Shown here: positions 1 through 7,940 of the stretch, one piece after another
Layout: each line of letters begins with the position of its first letter
How positions within the stretch are numbered: position 1 is the first letter of the stretch
NCBI GenBank assembly: GCA_020741775.1
Contig: DYYG01000044.1
Location: 1-43,100, forward strand
DNA length: 43,100 nucleotides
Direction of reading: 5' to 3'
Origin: Methylorubrum populi
GTDB taxonomy: Bacteria; Pseudomonadota; Alphaproteobacteria; Rhizobiales; Beijerinckiaceae
Notes under the pieces: generated by a model
Told to the model about the DNA's origin: nothing
Seen by the model: the letters and a program-made list of their open reading frames with translations, nothing else
Database searches by the model: none
Translations under genes and position numbers: made by a program

Positions 1-123
1 CGCCGCCTCGCGCACGCGGCCCTCGACGGCATTGTCGCGGGAGCCGCTCAGATCGCCGACGGCACCCTGTACCCTGCCGCCGATCTCCCGAACGGCGCCC
101 GTGACTCTGTTGGTGTCGATCAT
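1..123 (-). CDS. CsbD-like stress protein, N-terminal part (cut by window edge)
   Basis: The minus strand from 123 reads 41 codons without a stop to the window edge, beginning MIDTNRVTGAVREIGG and continuing with VQGAVGDLSGS. This matches the start of CsbD-family proteins: small, hydrophilic, Gly/Ala-rich, with an 'I.G..K...G...G.LTGD' pattern. The family is abundant under general stress, but its biochemical role is unknown. A GAGG ribosome site lies 8 bases upstream of the ATG. The 5' side carries a possible EcfG-type promoter (160-184) and a leader hairpin (153-177). The C-terminus is outside the window, so total length cannot be judged. Confidence 0.75.
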   Translation of the reverse strand, partial: MIDTNRVTGAVREIGGRVQGAVGDLSGSRDNAVEGRVREAA

Positions 124-424
124 TGTCGCGATCCTCGTCTCAAACCGTCTCCTCCGCTCACCGCAGGCGGGAGCGGAAAGTTCCTGGTGCCGGTCGGCTC
201 TCGGGTCCGGCAGCGGTGCACGAACGGATCGTGGGCAAGCAGGTTCCCGGCGCAGAGCACTGATCCACGGCCAAGTTCAGGTCCGACGTTCACGATTTCG
301 AAGGTCGGCGTGCGCTTCGCTCCTCCGCTTGGCGTGAACGGGCCATTCAAATACGGTTCAACCCGCCGGGCCTAATCGAGAAGGGCCGGCGCGGCGCCCC
401 GCCGCCCGATGTCGGGAGATCGAC
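124..424. other. divergent intergenic region, csbD-like gene / helix-hairpin-helix gene
   Basis: 301 bases between divergent genes. The left third holds the proposed EcfG promoter and hairpin of the CsbD-like gene. The right part must hold the promoter of the gene starting at 425, but I see no convincing sigma-70 hexamers. Open frames here lack ribosome sites and recognisable protein character, so I call none. Confidence 0.6.
160..184 (-). promoter_or_regulatory. possible EcfG (general stress sigma) promoter for the CsbD-like gene
   Basis: On the minus strand GGAAC (184-180) is followed after 16 bases by CGGT (163-160). The alphaproteobacterial EcfG consensus is GGAAC-N16/17-CGTT, so the -35 is perfect and the -10 has one mismatch. 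CsbD-like genes are typical members of the PhyR/EcfG stress regulon, which supports the reading. A nested hairpin (tccgctc/gagcgga around ccgc/gcgg, 153-177) overlaps the promoter on the DNA. Confidence 0.35.
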
Positions 425-814
425 ATGCGTGCTTCCCTTCTGCTTCGTACCCTCACCGTGCTGATCGGCCTCGCCGCGACGCCAGCCTTCGCCCAGGCGC
501 CGAGCCCCGCAACTCCGTCCACGAAGCCGCCCACCTCCGCGCCGGCCGCGACGCCGCCCGCCTCGCCCAAGGTCGATGCGAAGACTGACGCGAAGACCGA
601 TGCGAAAGGCGATGCCAAGGCCGCCGCGCTCATCGATATCAATTCGGCGAGCGCCGAGGAGCTGAGCCAGCTCAAGGGCATCGGCGAGGCCCGCTCGGCC
701 GCCATCGTCAAGGGGCGGCCCTACCGGGGCAAGGATGATCTCGTCCGCAAAAAGATCCTGACGGAAGCGGTCTATGCCGGGATCAAGGACAAGATCATCG
801 CCAAGCAGAAATAA
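425..814 (+). CDS. exported helix-hairpin-helix (ComEA-like) protein
   Basis: 129 residues. Residues 1-23 form a clear Sec signal peptide (hydrophobic core LTVLIGLAAT, cleavage after AFA). A Pro/Ala/Thr-rich linker follows, then four tandem tetrapeptides VDAK/TDAK/TDAK/GDAK at residues 50-65, encoded by an imperfect 12-bp DNA repeat at 572-619. The C-terminal half (about 71-125, starting DINSASAEEL) is a helix-hairpin-helix domain of the ComEA/PsbU type with the KGIGEARSAAIV hairpin. ComEA-type domains bind DNA non-specifically in the periplasm, for example in DNA uptake. No competence genes sit beside it, so a role in uptake is only inference. Stands alone, upstream of rnd. Confidence 0.8.
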   Translation: MRASLLLRTLTVLIGLAATPAFAQAPSPATPSTKPPTSAPAATPPASPKVDAKTDAKTDAKGDAKAAALIDINSASAEELSQLKGIGEARSAAIVKGRPYRGKDDLVRKKILTEAVYAGIKDKIIAKQK

Positions 815-912
815 GCTTCTCCGACCCCCGGTCGGTGAAGAACGGGCTTTTCGCTCGGGTCCGGCGATGATACGCGCCGCCGGACCTGTTCTTTGAAGAC
901 GCCCGCATCAGA

Positions 913-1542
913 ATGTCTGCCGCCAACTCCCGGACTCGTCTCCATCGCGGTGATCTGCCGCCCGACTTCCAACCCGGTGCGGCGATCGCCATCGATACCG
1001 AGACGCTGGGCCTCAACACGCATCGCGACCGGCTCTGCGTCGTGCAGATTTCCTGCGGCGACGGCAGCGCCGAGGTGGTGCAGATCCGTCCCGGTGACCC
1101 GGAACCCGTGCGCCTCAAGGCGGTCCTGGCCGATCCGCAGGTCGTCAAGATCTTTCACTTTGCCCGGTTCGATCTCGCCGTGCTGTTCAGGGCGCTGGGG
1201 GTGATGCCGTTCCCGGTTTATTGCACCAAGGTCGCCTCGAAGCTCGCCCGCACCTATACCGACCGCCACGGCCTCAAGGATGTGGTGCGCGAACTCGTAG
1301 GGGTCGACCTCTCCAAGCAGCAGCAATCCTCCGATTGGGGCGCGGAGACCCTGAGCCAGGCGCAGATCGACTATGCCGCCTCGGACGTCCTCTATCTCCA
1401 TGCCGCCCGCGAACGCCTCGACGCCATGCTCGCCCGCGAGGGGCGCACGGAGATGGCGCAAGCCTGTTTCGAGTTCCTGCCGACCCGGGCCAAGCTCGAT
1501 CTCGCCGGCTGGCCGGAGATCGACATCTTCGCTCATGCCTGA
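913..1542 (+). CDS. rnd: ribonuclease D-like 3'-5' exonuclease
   Basis: 209 residues, a bare DEDDy exonuclease domain. Visible metal ligands are D28 and E30 in AIDTETLGL (Exo I), D87 in FHFARFD (Exo II), and Y154 and D158 in YAASDVLYLH (Exo III). Known RNase D trims tRNA 3' ends; the E. coli form is about 375 residues with two HRDC domains, which are absent here, as in the short form common in alphaproteobacteria. It sits directly upstream of the lptC-lptA-lptB-rpoN block, an arrangement conserved in Rhizobiales. Another frame is open in parallel downstream, but only this one carries the motif set. Confidence 0.88.
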   Translation: MSAANSRTRLHRGDLPPDFQPGAAIAIDTETLGLNTHRDRLCVVQISCGDGSAEVVQIRPGDPEPVRLKAVLADPQVVKIFHFARFDLAVLFRALGVMPFPVYCTKVASKLARTYTDRHGLKDVVRELVGVDLSKQQQSSDWGAETLSQAQIDYAASDVLYLHAARERLDAMLAREGRTEMAQACFEFLPTRAKLDLAGWPEIDIFAHA

Positions 1543-1772
1543 GTCGCGGGACGGCCGCGTCGAGACCGGTCCGCGGTTTCCATCGGCGGTGCCGGCCTGC
1601 AACAATCGGCCGTAACGCCCTTGCAGCGAAGCGTTTCGCACTGTTTCCGGTGCGGGGGCGCACGCGGGCGCCGTTGATCATTGCCCGGAGACGAGGCCAT
1701 AACTTTGCCACCGCACCGGGGCATCCGGCCGGCGGAGCGCGTTCGCGAGCGCGCCGATCCTTCAGGAACGCG

Positions 1773-2552
1773 ATGCAGGCGGCCGATACCATCCCGACGG
1801 AGACGGATCTCCTCGCCTTCGCCGCGAATGAGAATGCGCGTCGGCGGCGGGCGCATGGGCGCGCGCGCCGGCATTCCGCCCAGGTGCGGACCTTGCGCCG
1901 GGTCATTCCGGTCACCGCCGGGCTGGCGGTGCTGGGGCTCGCCGGAGTGGTGCTCTGGAGCCCGTTCTCGGGCAGCATCCCCAATGTCTCCATCGGGCCG
2001 ATCAGCGTCTCCGGCACCAAGGTCACCATGGAGAACCCGCGCCTGTCCGGCTTCCGCAAGGGCGAGCGCGGTTACGAGGTGGTGGCCGACGCCGCCCAGC
2101 AGGATGTGCGTAAGCCGAGCATCATCGAGTTGCAGGCGATGAAGGGCCACGTCGCCACCGACGACAAGGGCGGCCGCGCCTATCTTCAGGCGCAGGGTGG
2201 CGTGTTCGACTCGACCCGCGAGATGCTCAACCTCGAAAACGATATCCGGCTCTGGACCGACAAGGGCGAGGAGGTTCGCCTCTCGATCGCCAGCATCGAT
2301 TTCAAGGCCGGTAGCCTGCGCTCGTCCAAGACGGTGACCGTCACCGTGCCGGCGGGATCGATCGTCGCCGACACCCTCGACGTGGTCGATAACGGACGGG
2401 TCGTGTCGTTCATCGGCGGCGTCCATGCCGTGTTCCACGGGGAAGAAGCCGGGACGAAGGCGGGGGCCAAGGTGGCCGGCGGGGCCGAGGCCAAGCCGGA
2501 GCAGGAGCGTATCCGCACCTCGGCGGCGGAGCCGTCGGAGCCGGTCCGATGA
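1773..2552 (+). CDS. lptC: LPS export system periplasmic protein LptC
   Basis: 259 residues from the ATG at 1773. The open frame extends several hundred bases further upstream, but that part overlaps rnd in another frame and is Arg/Pro-rich nonsense. An N-terminal cytoplasmic Arg-rich segment is followed by one membrane anchor (about 44-62). The periplasmic YrbK/LptC fold then runs on, with alternating strands such as ISVSGTKVTMENPRLSGF. LptC is the bitopic partner of LptB2FG that hands LPS to LptA. Its stop overlaps the lptA start (ATGA at 2549-2552), indicating translational coupling. The C-terminal tail after about residue 220 is Lys/Glu/Ala-rich and probably disordered. Confidence 0.85.
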   Translation: MQAADTIPTETDLLAFAANENARRRRAHGRARRHSAQVRTLRRVIPVTAGLAVLGLAGVVLWSPFSGSIPNVSIGPISVSGTKVTMENPRLSGFRKGERGYEVVADAAQQDVRKPSIIELQAMKGHVATDDKGGRAYLQAQGGVFDSTREMLNLENDIRLWTDKGEEVRLSIASIDFKAGSLRSSKTVTVTVPAGSIVADTLDVVDNGRVVSFIGGVHAVFHGEEAGTKAGAKVAGGAEAKPEQERIRTSAAEPSEPVR

Positions 2553-3325
2553 GTGTGCGTTGCGGCCGGGTCATCGCCGCCGGTTTCGCTCTCCTTCTGG
2601 CCGCTCCCGTCGCCGCGACCGCGGCGCAGCAGCCCGCCAAGGACACCTCCAAGGAGGCTGCGGGGGAGAAGACCTCCGCGCCCCTCGGCACGGTCGGCGG
2701 CGGGAAGGGCCCGATCAAGATCGATGCCGACCGCCTCGATGTGTTCGATAAGGAGAACAAGGCGATCTTCGCCGGCAACGTCGTCGCGGTACAGGGCGAG
2801 AGCACCATCCGTTGCTCGGCGATGACGGTCCATTACAAGCGCGACAAGGACAAGGATCCGGGCAAGGACGCGAAGGAGCCCGGCAAGTCGGAGGCCGAGG
2901 TGTCCGAGGAGGCGAAGGCCAAGGCGGCCGGGGCCCTCGGCGGCAATGGCAACGGCATCCGCAAAGTCGAATGCGCCGGCCCCGTCACGGTGGCGCAGAA
3001 GGATCAGATCGCCACCGGCGACAACGCGGTGTTCGATCAGGTCGCCAAGCGCATCGTCCTCACCGGCAATGTCGTGCTCAGCCAGTGCCAGAACGTCACC
3101 CGCGGCTCACGCCTCGTCTACGACATGACGACCGGTCGGGCGAACATGGATCCCGTCGCCGGCGGACGCGTTTCGGCGATGTTCGTTCCGGGGCAGGCCA
3201 GCGATGGCAAGGGGAGCGCGCCGAAGGGCTGCGCCCAGCCGGCCGTGGCGGCCAAGCCCGGCGCCAAAGGGGCGGACAAGGGGGCTGAGAAGCCCGCCGC
3301 GAAGACGCGGGCACAGGCGAACTGA
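2549..3325 (+). CDS. lptA: LPS transport periplasmic bridge protein LptA (OstA-like)
   Basis: 258 residues; Sec signal peptide 1-26 (core AAGFALLLAAPVAATA). The mature protein shows OstA/LptA strands such as IKIDADRLDVFDKENKAIFAGNVV and GPVTVAQKDQIATGDNAVFD, which oligomerise into the periplasmic bridge carrying LPS to the outer membrane. A highly charged insert, roughly residues 96-135 (KRDKDKDPGKDAKEPGK then Glu/Ala/Gly-rich), interrupts the beta-jellyroll between strands. The C-terminus is again Lys/Ala-rich (about 225-258). Both extensions are unusual compared with the compact 180-residue enterobacterial LptA. Coupled to lptC by a 4-base overlap and followed by lptB after 2 bases. Confidence 0.87.
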   Translation: MSVRCGRVIAAGFALLLAAPVAATAAQQPAKDTSKEAAGEKTSAPLGTVGGGKGPIKIDADRLDVFDKENKAIFAGNVVAVQGESTIRCSAMTVHYKRDKDKDPGKDAKEPGKSEAEVSEEAKAKAAGALGGNGNGIRKVECAGPVTVAQKDQIATGDNAVFDQVAKRIVLTGNVVLSQCQNVTRGSRLVYDMTTGRANMDPVAGGRVSAMFVPGQASDGKGSAPKGCAQPAVAAKPGAKGADKGAEKPAAKTRAQAN

Positions 3326-3327
3326 CC

Positions 3328-4212
<885 letters not shown>

Positions 4213-4595
4213 GACGCCGCTTCTAGGCGCGTGGCGAGCGGCGAGGGCCGCTGCCGTCCGATCGGAATCCGGTCCGGTAACGGCTGTTGAACCATGCCGA
4301 CGGCCGCCATCGCCCGTGCAAGGCAATCTTGAGCTTCACCGTGCGATCTGGCGCATCCTCCGCCTGCGGAAGGACGCTCGCCTCCTATCCGCAACGGGCT
4401 GTGGCAATGCTGCCGTCCTGCACGGGTTTCGGGCCGTGGGCGTCAAACACGCTTTGACGGGGGACGCGGTTGGGGCTACACCCAACAAAGGAGAAAGCAA
4501 GAACTGTGCCGAGGCGGACGATGGGCCTGTGAATGGCAATCGCCTCACGCTTGCCGAGAGTTTAGGCGCCGTCAAGAAGTCGCCGAGGGGTCGTC
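4213..4595 (+). other. rpoN upstream region
   Basis: 383 bases without a convincing gene. It holds a good sigma-70-like promoter (4454-4482), then an AAGGAG-like stretch (about 4486-4492) followed by very short open frames: GTG at 4506 (8 codons), ATG at 4521 (3 codons) and ATG at 4533 (MAIASRLPRV, 10 codons). These could be leader peptides or chance. The nearest upstream gene, lptB, ends without a recognisable terminator. Confidence 0.5.
4454..4482 (+). promoter_or_regulatory. predicted sigma-70 promoter for rpoN
   Basis: TTGACG (4454-4459), a 17-base spacer, then TACACC (4477-4482). It lies about 115 bases upstream of the rpoN ATG. If used, rpoN can be transcribed independently of the lpt genes, with a leader of about 105 bases. 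Confidence 0.45.
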
Positions 4596-6134
4596 ATGAG
4601 TCTGATGCAACGGCTGGAAATGCGTCAGGGCCAGGCCCTGGTGATGACGCCGCAGCTTCTGCAGGCGATCAAGCTGTTGCAACTCTCGCAGCTCGATCTC
4701 GCAGCCTATGTCGATGCCGAGCTGGAGCGCAATCCGCTGCTCGAACGCGTCGAAGGGGAGGGGAGCGCCGAGCGCGAGGCCCCGGACGCCCCCGGCGATG
4801 GCGAGGGCTATGACGGCGGCGAGGCTCCGGAGCCGGACGCTTGGCTCGCCTCCGACATGACTCCGAGCCGCAGCGAGATCGAGGGGGACCTCGACACGCG
4901 CCTCGACAACGTCTTCGCCGACGAGAACCCGGTGCCGCGCGAGGCCGGCAGCGGCGACATGCTCTCCCTGACGCCCGCGCCCTACGGCAATACCGGCGGC
5001 AGCTTCGACGGCGAGCTTCCCGATTTCGAGGCGTCCCTGACCGCCGAGACGTCTCTGCGCGAACATCTCGCCGCGCAGCTCGACCTTGCCACCAAGAGCC
5101 CGTTTGACCGGCTGATCGGCAGTTTCCTGATCGATGCGGTGGACGATGCCGGCTATCTGCGCGAAGCCATCGATGGCGTGGCCGAGCGGCTCGGTGCCTC
5201 CCTCGACGATGTCGCCCGGGTGCTGAAGCTCGTCCAGACCTTCGATCCTCCTGGCGTGGCCGCCCGCGACCTCGCCGAATGCCTCGCGATCCAGCTTCGG
5301 GAGCAGGACCGGTTCGATCCGGCGATGCAGGCGCTGATCTCGCGTCTCGACCTCGTGGCCAAGCGGGACTTCCCGGCCCTGCGGCGCCTGTGCGGCGTGG
5401 ACGACGAGGATCTCGTCGAGATGCTGTCCGAGATCCGGCGGCTCGATCCCAAGCCCGGCCGCGCCTTCGGCTCCCATGCGGTCGAGGTGCTGGTCCCGGA
5501 CGTGTTCGTGCGCGCCGCGCCGGACGGTTCGTGGCTGGTGGAGCTGAATTCCGAGGCGCTGCCGCGGGTGCTGGTCAATCAGAGCTACTATGCGCGGGTG
5601 TCCAAGGGCTCGGTGGCGGAGGGAGACAAGGCGTTCCTGTCCGAATGCCTCCAGACCGCCAACTGGCTCACCCGCAGCCTCGAGCAGCGGGCCCGCACCA
5701 TCCTGAAGGTCGCCACCGAGATCGTGCGCCAGCAGGACGCCTTCTTCCTGCACGGCGTCGCCCATCTGCGGCCGCTGAACCTCAAGACCGTCGCCGAAGC
5801 GATCGGCATGCATGAATCGACCGTGTCGCGGGTGACCTCCAACAAGTCGATCGGCACGAGCCGCGGCACCCTGGAGATGAAGTACTTCTTCACCGCCGCA
5901 ATTCCCGGCGCAGCCGGGGCGGCAGCGCATTCCTCCGAAGCCGTGCGCCACCGCATCAAGCAACTTGTCGATGCGGAGGCCGGGGATGTCCTGTCCGACG
6001 ACGCCCTGGTCCAGCGCCTGCGCGACGAGGGGGTCGACATCGCCCGCCGGACCGTCGCCAAATACCGGGAATCCCTGCGTATCCCGTCCTCCATCGAGCG
6101 CCGCCGGGCGAAGATGGCGACCGCCGGCCGCTGA
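4596..6134 (+). CDS. rpoN: RNA polymerase sigma-54 factor RpoN
   Basis: 512 residues, normal length. Region I (1-50) is the Gln/Leu-rich activator-responsive segment MSLMQRLEMRQGQ...MTPQLLQAIKLL. An acidic region II follows (about 55-130). The core-binding region contains the helix-turn-helix around VAEAIGMHESTVSRVTSNK. The invariant RpoN box ARRTVAKYR sits at about 483-491. Sigma-54 directs nitrogen, C4-dicarboxylate and other enhancer-dependent promoters. GAGGGG ribosome site before the ATG. The neighbours hpf and ptsN form the widely conserved rpoN cluster. Confidence 0.96.
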   Translation: MSLMQRLEMRQGQALVMTPQLLQAIKLLQLSQLDLAAYVDAELERNPLLERVEGEGSAEREAPDAPGDGEGYDGGEAPEPDAWLASDMTPSRSEIEGDLDTRLDNVFADENPVPREAGSGDMLSLTPAPYGNTGGSFDGELPDFEASLTAETSLREHLAAQLDLATKSPFDRLIGSFLIDAVDDAGYLREAIDGVAERLGASLDDVARVLKLVQTFDPPGVAARDLAECLAIQLREQDRFDPAMQALISRLDLVAKRDFPALRRLCGVDDEDLVEMLSEIRRLDPKPGRAFGSHAVEVLVPDVFVRAAPDGSWLVELNSEALPRVLVNQSYYARVSKGSVAEGDKAFLSECLQTANWLTRSLEQRARTILKVATEIVRQQDAFFLHGVAHLRPLNLKTVAEAIGMHESTVSRVTSNKSIGTSRGTLEMKYFFTAAIPGAAGAAAHSSEAVRHRIKQLVDAEAGDVLSDDALVQRLRDEGVDIARRTVAKYRESLRIPSSIERRRAKMATAGR

Positions 6135-6204
6135 CGCCACCGAGCTTCGCCGGCGCGAAGGGATGGGGTTTCGGCTGATTGTTCTGCGCCGGCTCGCCTT
6201 CGCG

Positions 6205-6233
6205 TTGACTTGGGTCCTCCCCCTTTCTAACTC
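6205..6233 (+). promoter_or_regulatory. possible sigma-70 promoter upstream of hpf
   Basis: TTGACT (6205-6210), a 17-base spacer, then TAACTC (6228-6233) in a short T-rich patch of an otherwise GC-rich gap. It lies 34 bases before the hpf start, giving a very short leader. The -10 is weak. Confidence 0.35.
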
Positions 6234-6266
6234 TCGAAGCCCTTGGGAGGAGAAGCGGAGACGTCG

Positions 6267-6869
6267 ATGGCAGGTTTGCGGGTCACGGGGCACGGCCTCG
6301 ATCTCGGTACGGCCTTAAGGAGTCGGGTCGAAGATCGCATGGCGGCGACGCTCGGGAAGTACCTCGATCCGCATATGAGCGGCACCTGCACCGGCCATGT
6401 GACCCTGCGGCGCGACGGATCGACCTACCGCACGGATTGTGTGCTCCACCTCGTCACCGGCCTCACGCTGGAAGCTTCGGGCGCGGCCCACGATGTCCAT
6501 GCGAGCTTCGACCAGACCGCCGACCGGCTCGAAAAGCGCCTGCGCCGCTACAAGCACAAATTGAAGGATCACGGCGCGCCGAGCCATAATGGCGCGGATA
6601 TCGAGGCTGCCTACGCGGTGTTCGCCGCCCCCGACGAGGATCTCGACGAGGAGCCGGTCGAGGCCGAGCAGGAGGCGCATCCGCCGGTCGTCGCCGAGAG
6701 CACCCGCACCCTCAAGCGCCAATCCGTGAGCGAGGCGGTGACCGCCCTCGACATGACGGGCGCCCCCGTGGTCGTCTTCGTTCACGCTGGCACCGGGCGC
6801 ATCAACGTCGTATATCGGCGCAGTGACGGCGCGATTGGGTGGGTCGATCCACCTGCCGACCGTCGTTGA
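6267..6869 (+). CDS. hpf: ribosome hibernation promoting factor, long form
   Basis: 200 residues from the ATG at 6267; a TTG at 6243 in the same frame is upstream, but GGAG motifs precede the ATG and the conserved sequence begins MAGLRVTGHGLDLG. The N-terminal S30AE domain (about 1-105) binds the 30S decoding region. An acidic linker (120-148, DEDLDEEPVEAEQEA) leads to the C-terminal dimerisation domain (about 155-200, VSEAVTALDMTGAPVVVFVH...YRRSDGAIGWVDP) that pairs ribosomes into 100S dimers. This is the long HPF form usual in alphaproteobacteria. Two stem-loops follow the stop codon. Confidence 0.93.
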   Translation: MAGLRVTGHGLDLGTALRSRVEDRMAATLGKYLDPHMSGTCTGHVTLRRDGSTYRTDCVLHLVTGLTLEASGAAHDVHASFDQTADRLEKRLRRYKHKLKDHGAPSHNGADIEAAYAVFAAPDEDLDEEPVEAEQEAHPPVVAESTRTLKRQSVSEAVTALDMTGAPVVVFVHAGTGRINVVYRRSDGAIGWVDPPADRR

Positions 6870-6879
6870 GGCAAGGCCC

Positions 6880-6931
6880 GTCCCGGGCAGCCTCGGGCGG
6901 GACTGAGCGCCCTCACGGACGTCCGAGGGCG
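6880..6931 (+). terminator. two consecutive stem-loops between hpf and ptsN
   Basis: gtcccg (6880-6885) pairs with cgggac (6898-6903). cgccctc (6908-6914) pairs with gagggcg (6925-6931), with ggac/gtcc also able to pair inside that loop. No T-run follows, so these are not classical intrinsic terminators. They could attenuate read-through or protect the hpf mRNA 3' end. Confidence 0.4.
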
Positions 6932-7036
6932 GATGATCCGTGAAGGCGATCAGAGCCGGGGCCGTATCGCCCTGGAACCCGCGCATGGGAACGCGGGATC
7001 GCCGGATGGATCCCGCCGACGAGGCGTTAAGTCTTC

Positions 7037-7504
7037 ATGCCGATACTTGAATTCCTGAATCCGGATGCCGTGGTCTCGTCCCTGCGCGTGCGGGACAAGA
7101 AGCACGGACTCCAGGAGCTCGCCGCTCAGGCTGCCCGTCGCCTCGATGGGCTCTCCGAGCGCGATATCTTCGAGACGCTGCTGCAGCGCGAGCGTCTCGG
7201 CTCCACCGGGATCGGCGACGGCGTGGCGATTCCCCACGGCAAGCTCAGCCAGCTCGACCGGCTGTTCGGCCTCGTCGCGCGGCTGGAAAAGCCGGTGGAT
7301 TTCGACGCTCTCGACGGCCAGCCGGTCGATGTCGCCTTCCTGCTGCTGGCGCCCGAGAGCGCGGGCGCCGACCATCTGAAGGCACTGGCCCAGGTGGCCC
7401 GGCTCCTGCGCGAGCCGGGCATGCTGGAGCGCATCCGCAGCGCCCGCGACGCGACGGCTCTCTATGCCCTGCTGGTCCACGGGCCGGCGACCCAGGCGGC
7501 CTGA
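7037..7504 (+). CDS. ptsN: nitrogen-regulatory PTS enzyme IIA (EIIA-Ntr)
   Basis: 155 residues, full length for PtsN. The phosphorylatable histidine is H67 in GVAIPHGK. The fold-typical segments LDRLFGLVARLEKPVDFDALDGQPVDVAFLLLAPES and HLKALAQVARLLR follow. PtsN receives phosphate from PtsP/NPr and controls potassium uptake, nitrogen metabolism and stress responses by protein-protein contact. Position downstream of rpoN-hpf is the classical arrangement. It is separated from hpf by 167 bases with two hairpins and so may have its own promoter. Confidence 0.95.
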   Translation: MPILEFLNPDAVVSSLRVRDKKHGLQELAAQAARRLDGLSERDIFETLLQRERLGSTGIGDGVAIPHGKLSQLDRLFGLVARLEKPVDFDALDGQPVDVAFLLLAPESAGADHLKALAQVARLLREPGMLERIRSARDATALYALLVHGPATQAA

Positions 7505-7506
7505 GG

Positions 7507-7836
7507 ATGGGCGTCTCCGGCTTGCGTGCCGCCCTCATGGCGGGATTTGTCCTCCTGCCCGGTAGCCTCCGGGCCGAGAGCGAGGCTGCTTGCGCCCGCG
7601 ACGTGCTGGTGGCCGGGTCGATGCAGCGGCAGGCGATCGAGCAACTCGAGGGTGGCGGCGACGACGATGCGAGCCGCTGCCGCGTCTGGCGCCGCCATGT
7701 CGAGACCATGCGGCGCATCGCCGGCGTCTACGGCCGCTGCCTGTCCGGCCCTGAGCGGACCGAGCGTCTGGGTCAGGTTCAGACCTCGGAAAAGGAATTC
7801 AGCGGCCTGGTTCGGACCCGCTGCCGGGGATTGTGA
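7507..7836 (+). CDS. small exported protein of unknown function
   Basis: 109 residues, starting two bases after the ptsN stop, so probably co-transcribed and coupled. Residues 1-23 look like a Sec signal peptide (AALMAGFVLLPGSLRA). The mature part has four cysteines (C29, C58, C78, C106), which could form two disulfides, and a helical, charged composition (QLEGGGDDDASRCRVWRRHVETMRRIAGVYGRC). I do not recognise a family. Codon use matches its neighbours. Confidence 0.65.
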   Translation: MGVSGLRAALMAGFVLLPGSLRAESEAACARDVLVAGSMQRQAIEQLEGGGDDDASRCRVWRRHVETMRRIAGVYGRCLSGPERTERLGQVQTSEKEFSGLVRTRCRGL

Positions 7837-7940
7837 GGCCGAGCGCGGCTGTCCGCGCCGGCAGAATCGTGCATGATCGGATTTCCCGCCCGTGAGCCTG
7901 CTCCGGGCCCATCCGGCCTCGGCCAGGGAAGCTGATCGCC

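Noticed and set aside
330..380. tRNA-like ggttcaa sequence near 355
   Set aside because: No acceptor or anticodon stems can be drawn around it; I found no tRNA elsewhere in the window either.
1221..1772. In-frame upstream extension of lptC over rnd
   Set aside because: Arg/Pro-rich, overlaps the clear rnd reading frame; LptC similarity begins only after 1773.
4572..6293. A 573-codon open frame on the minus strand across rpoN
   Set aside because: Complementary shadow of rpoN with no family features or ribosome site.
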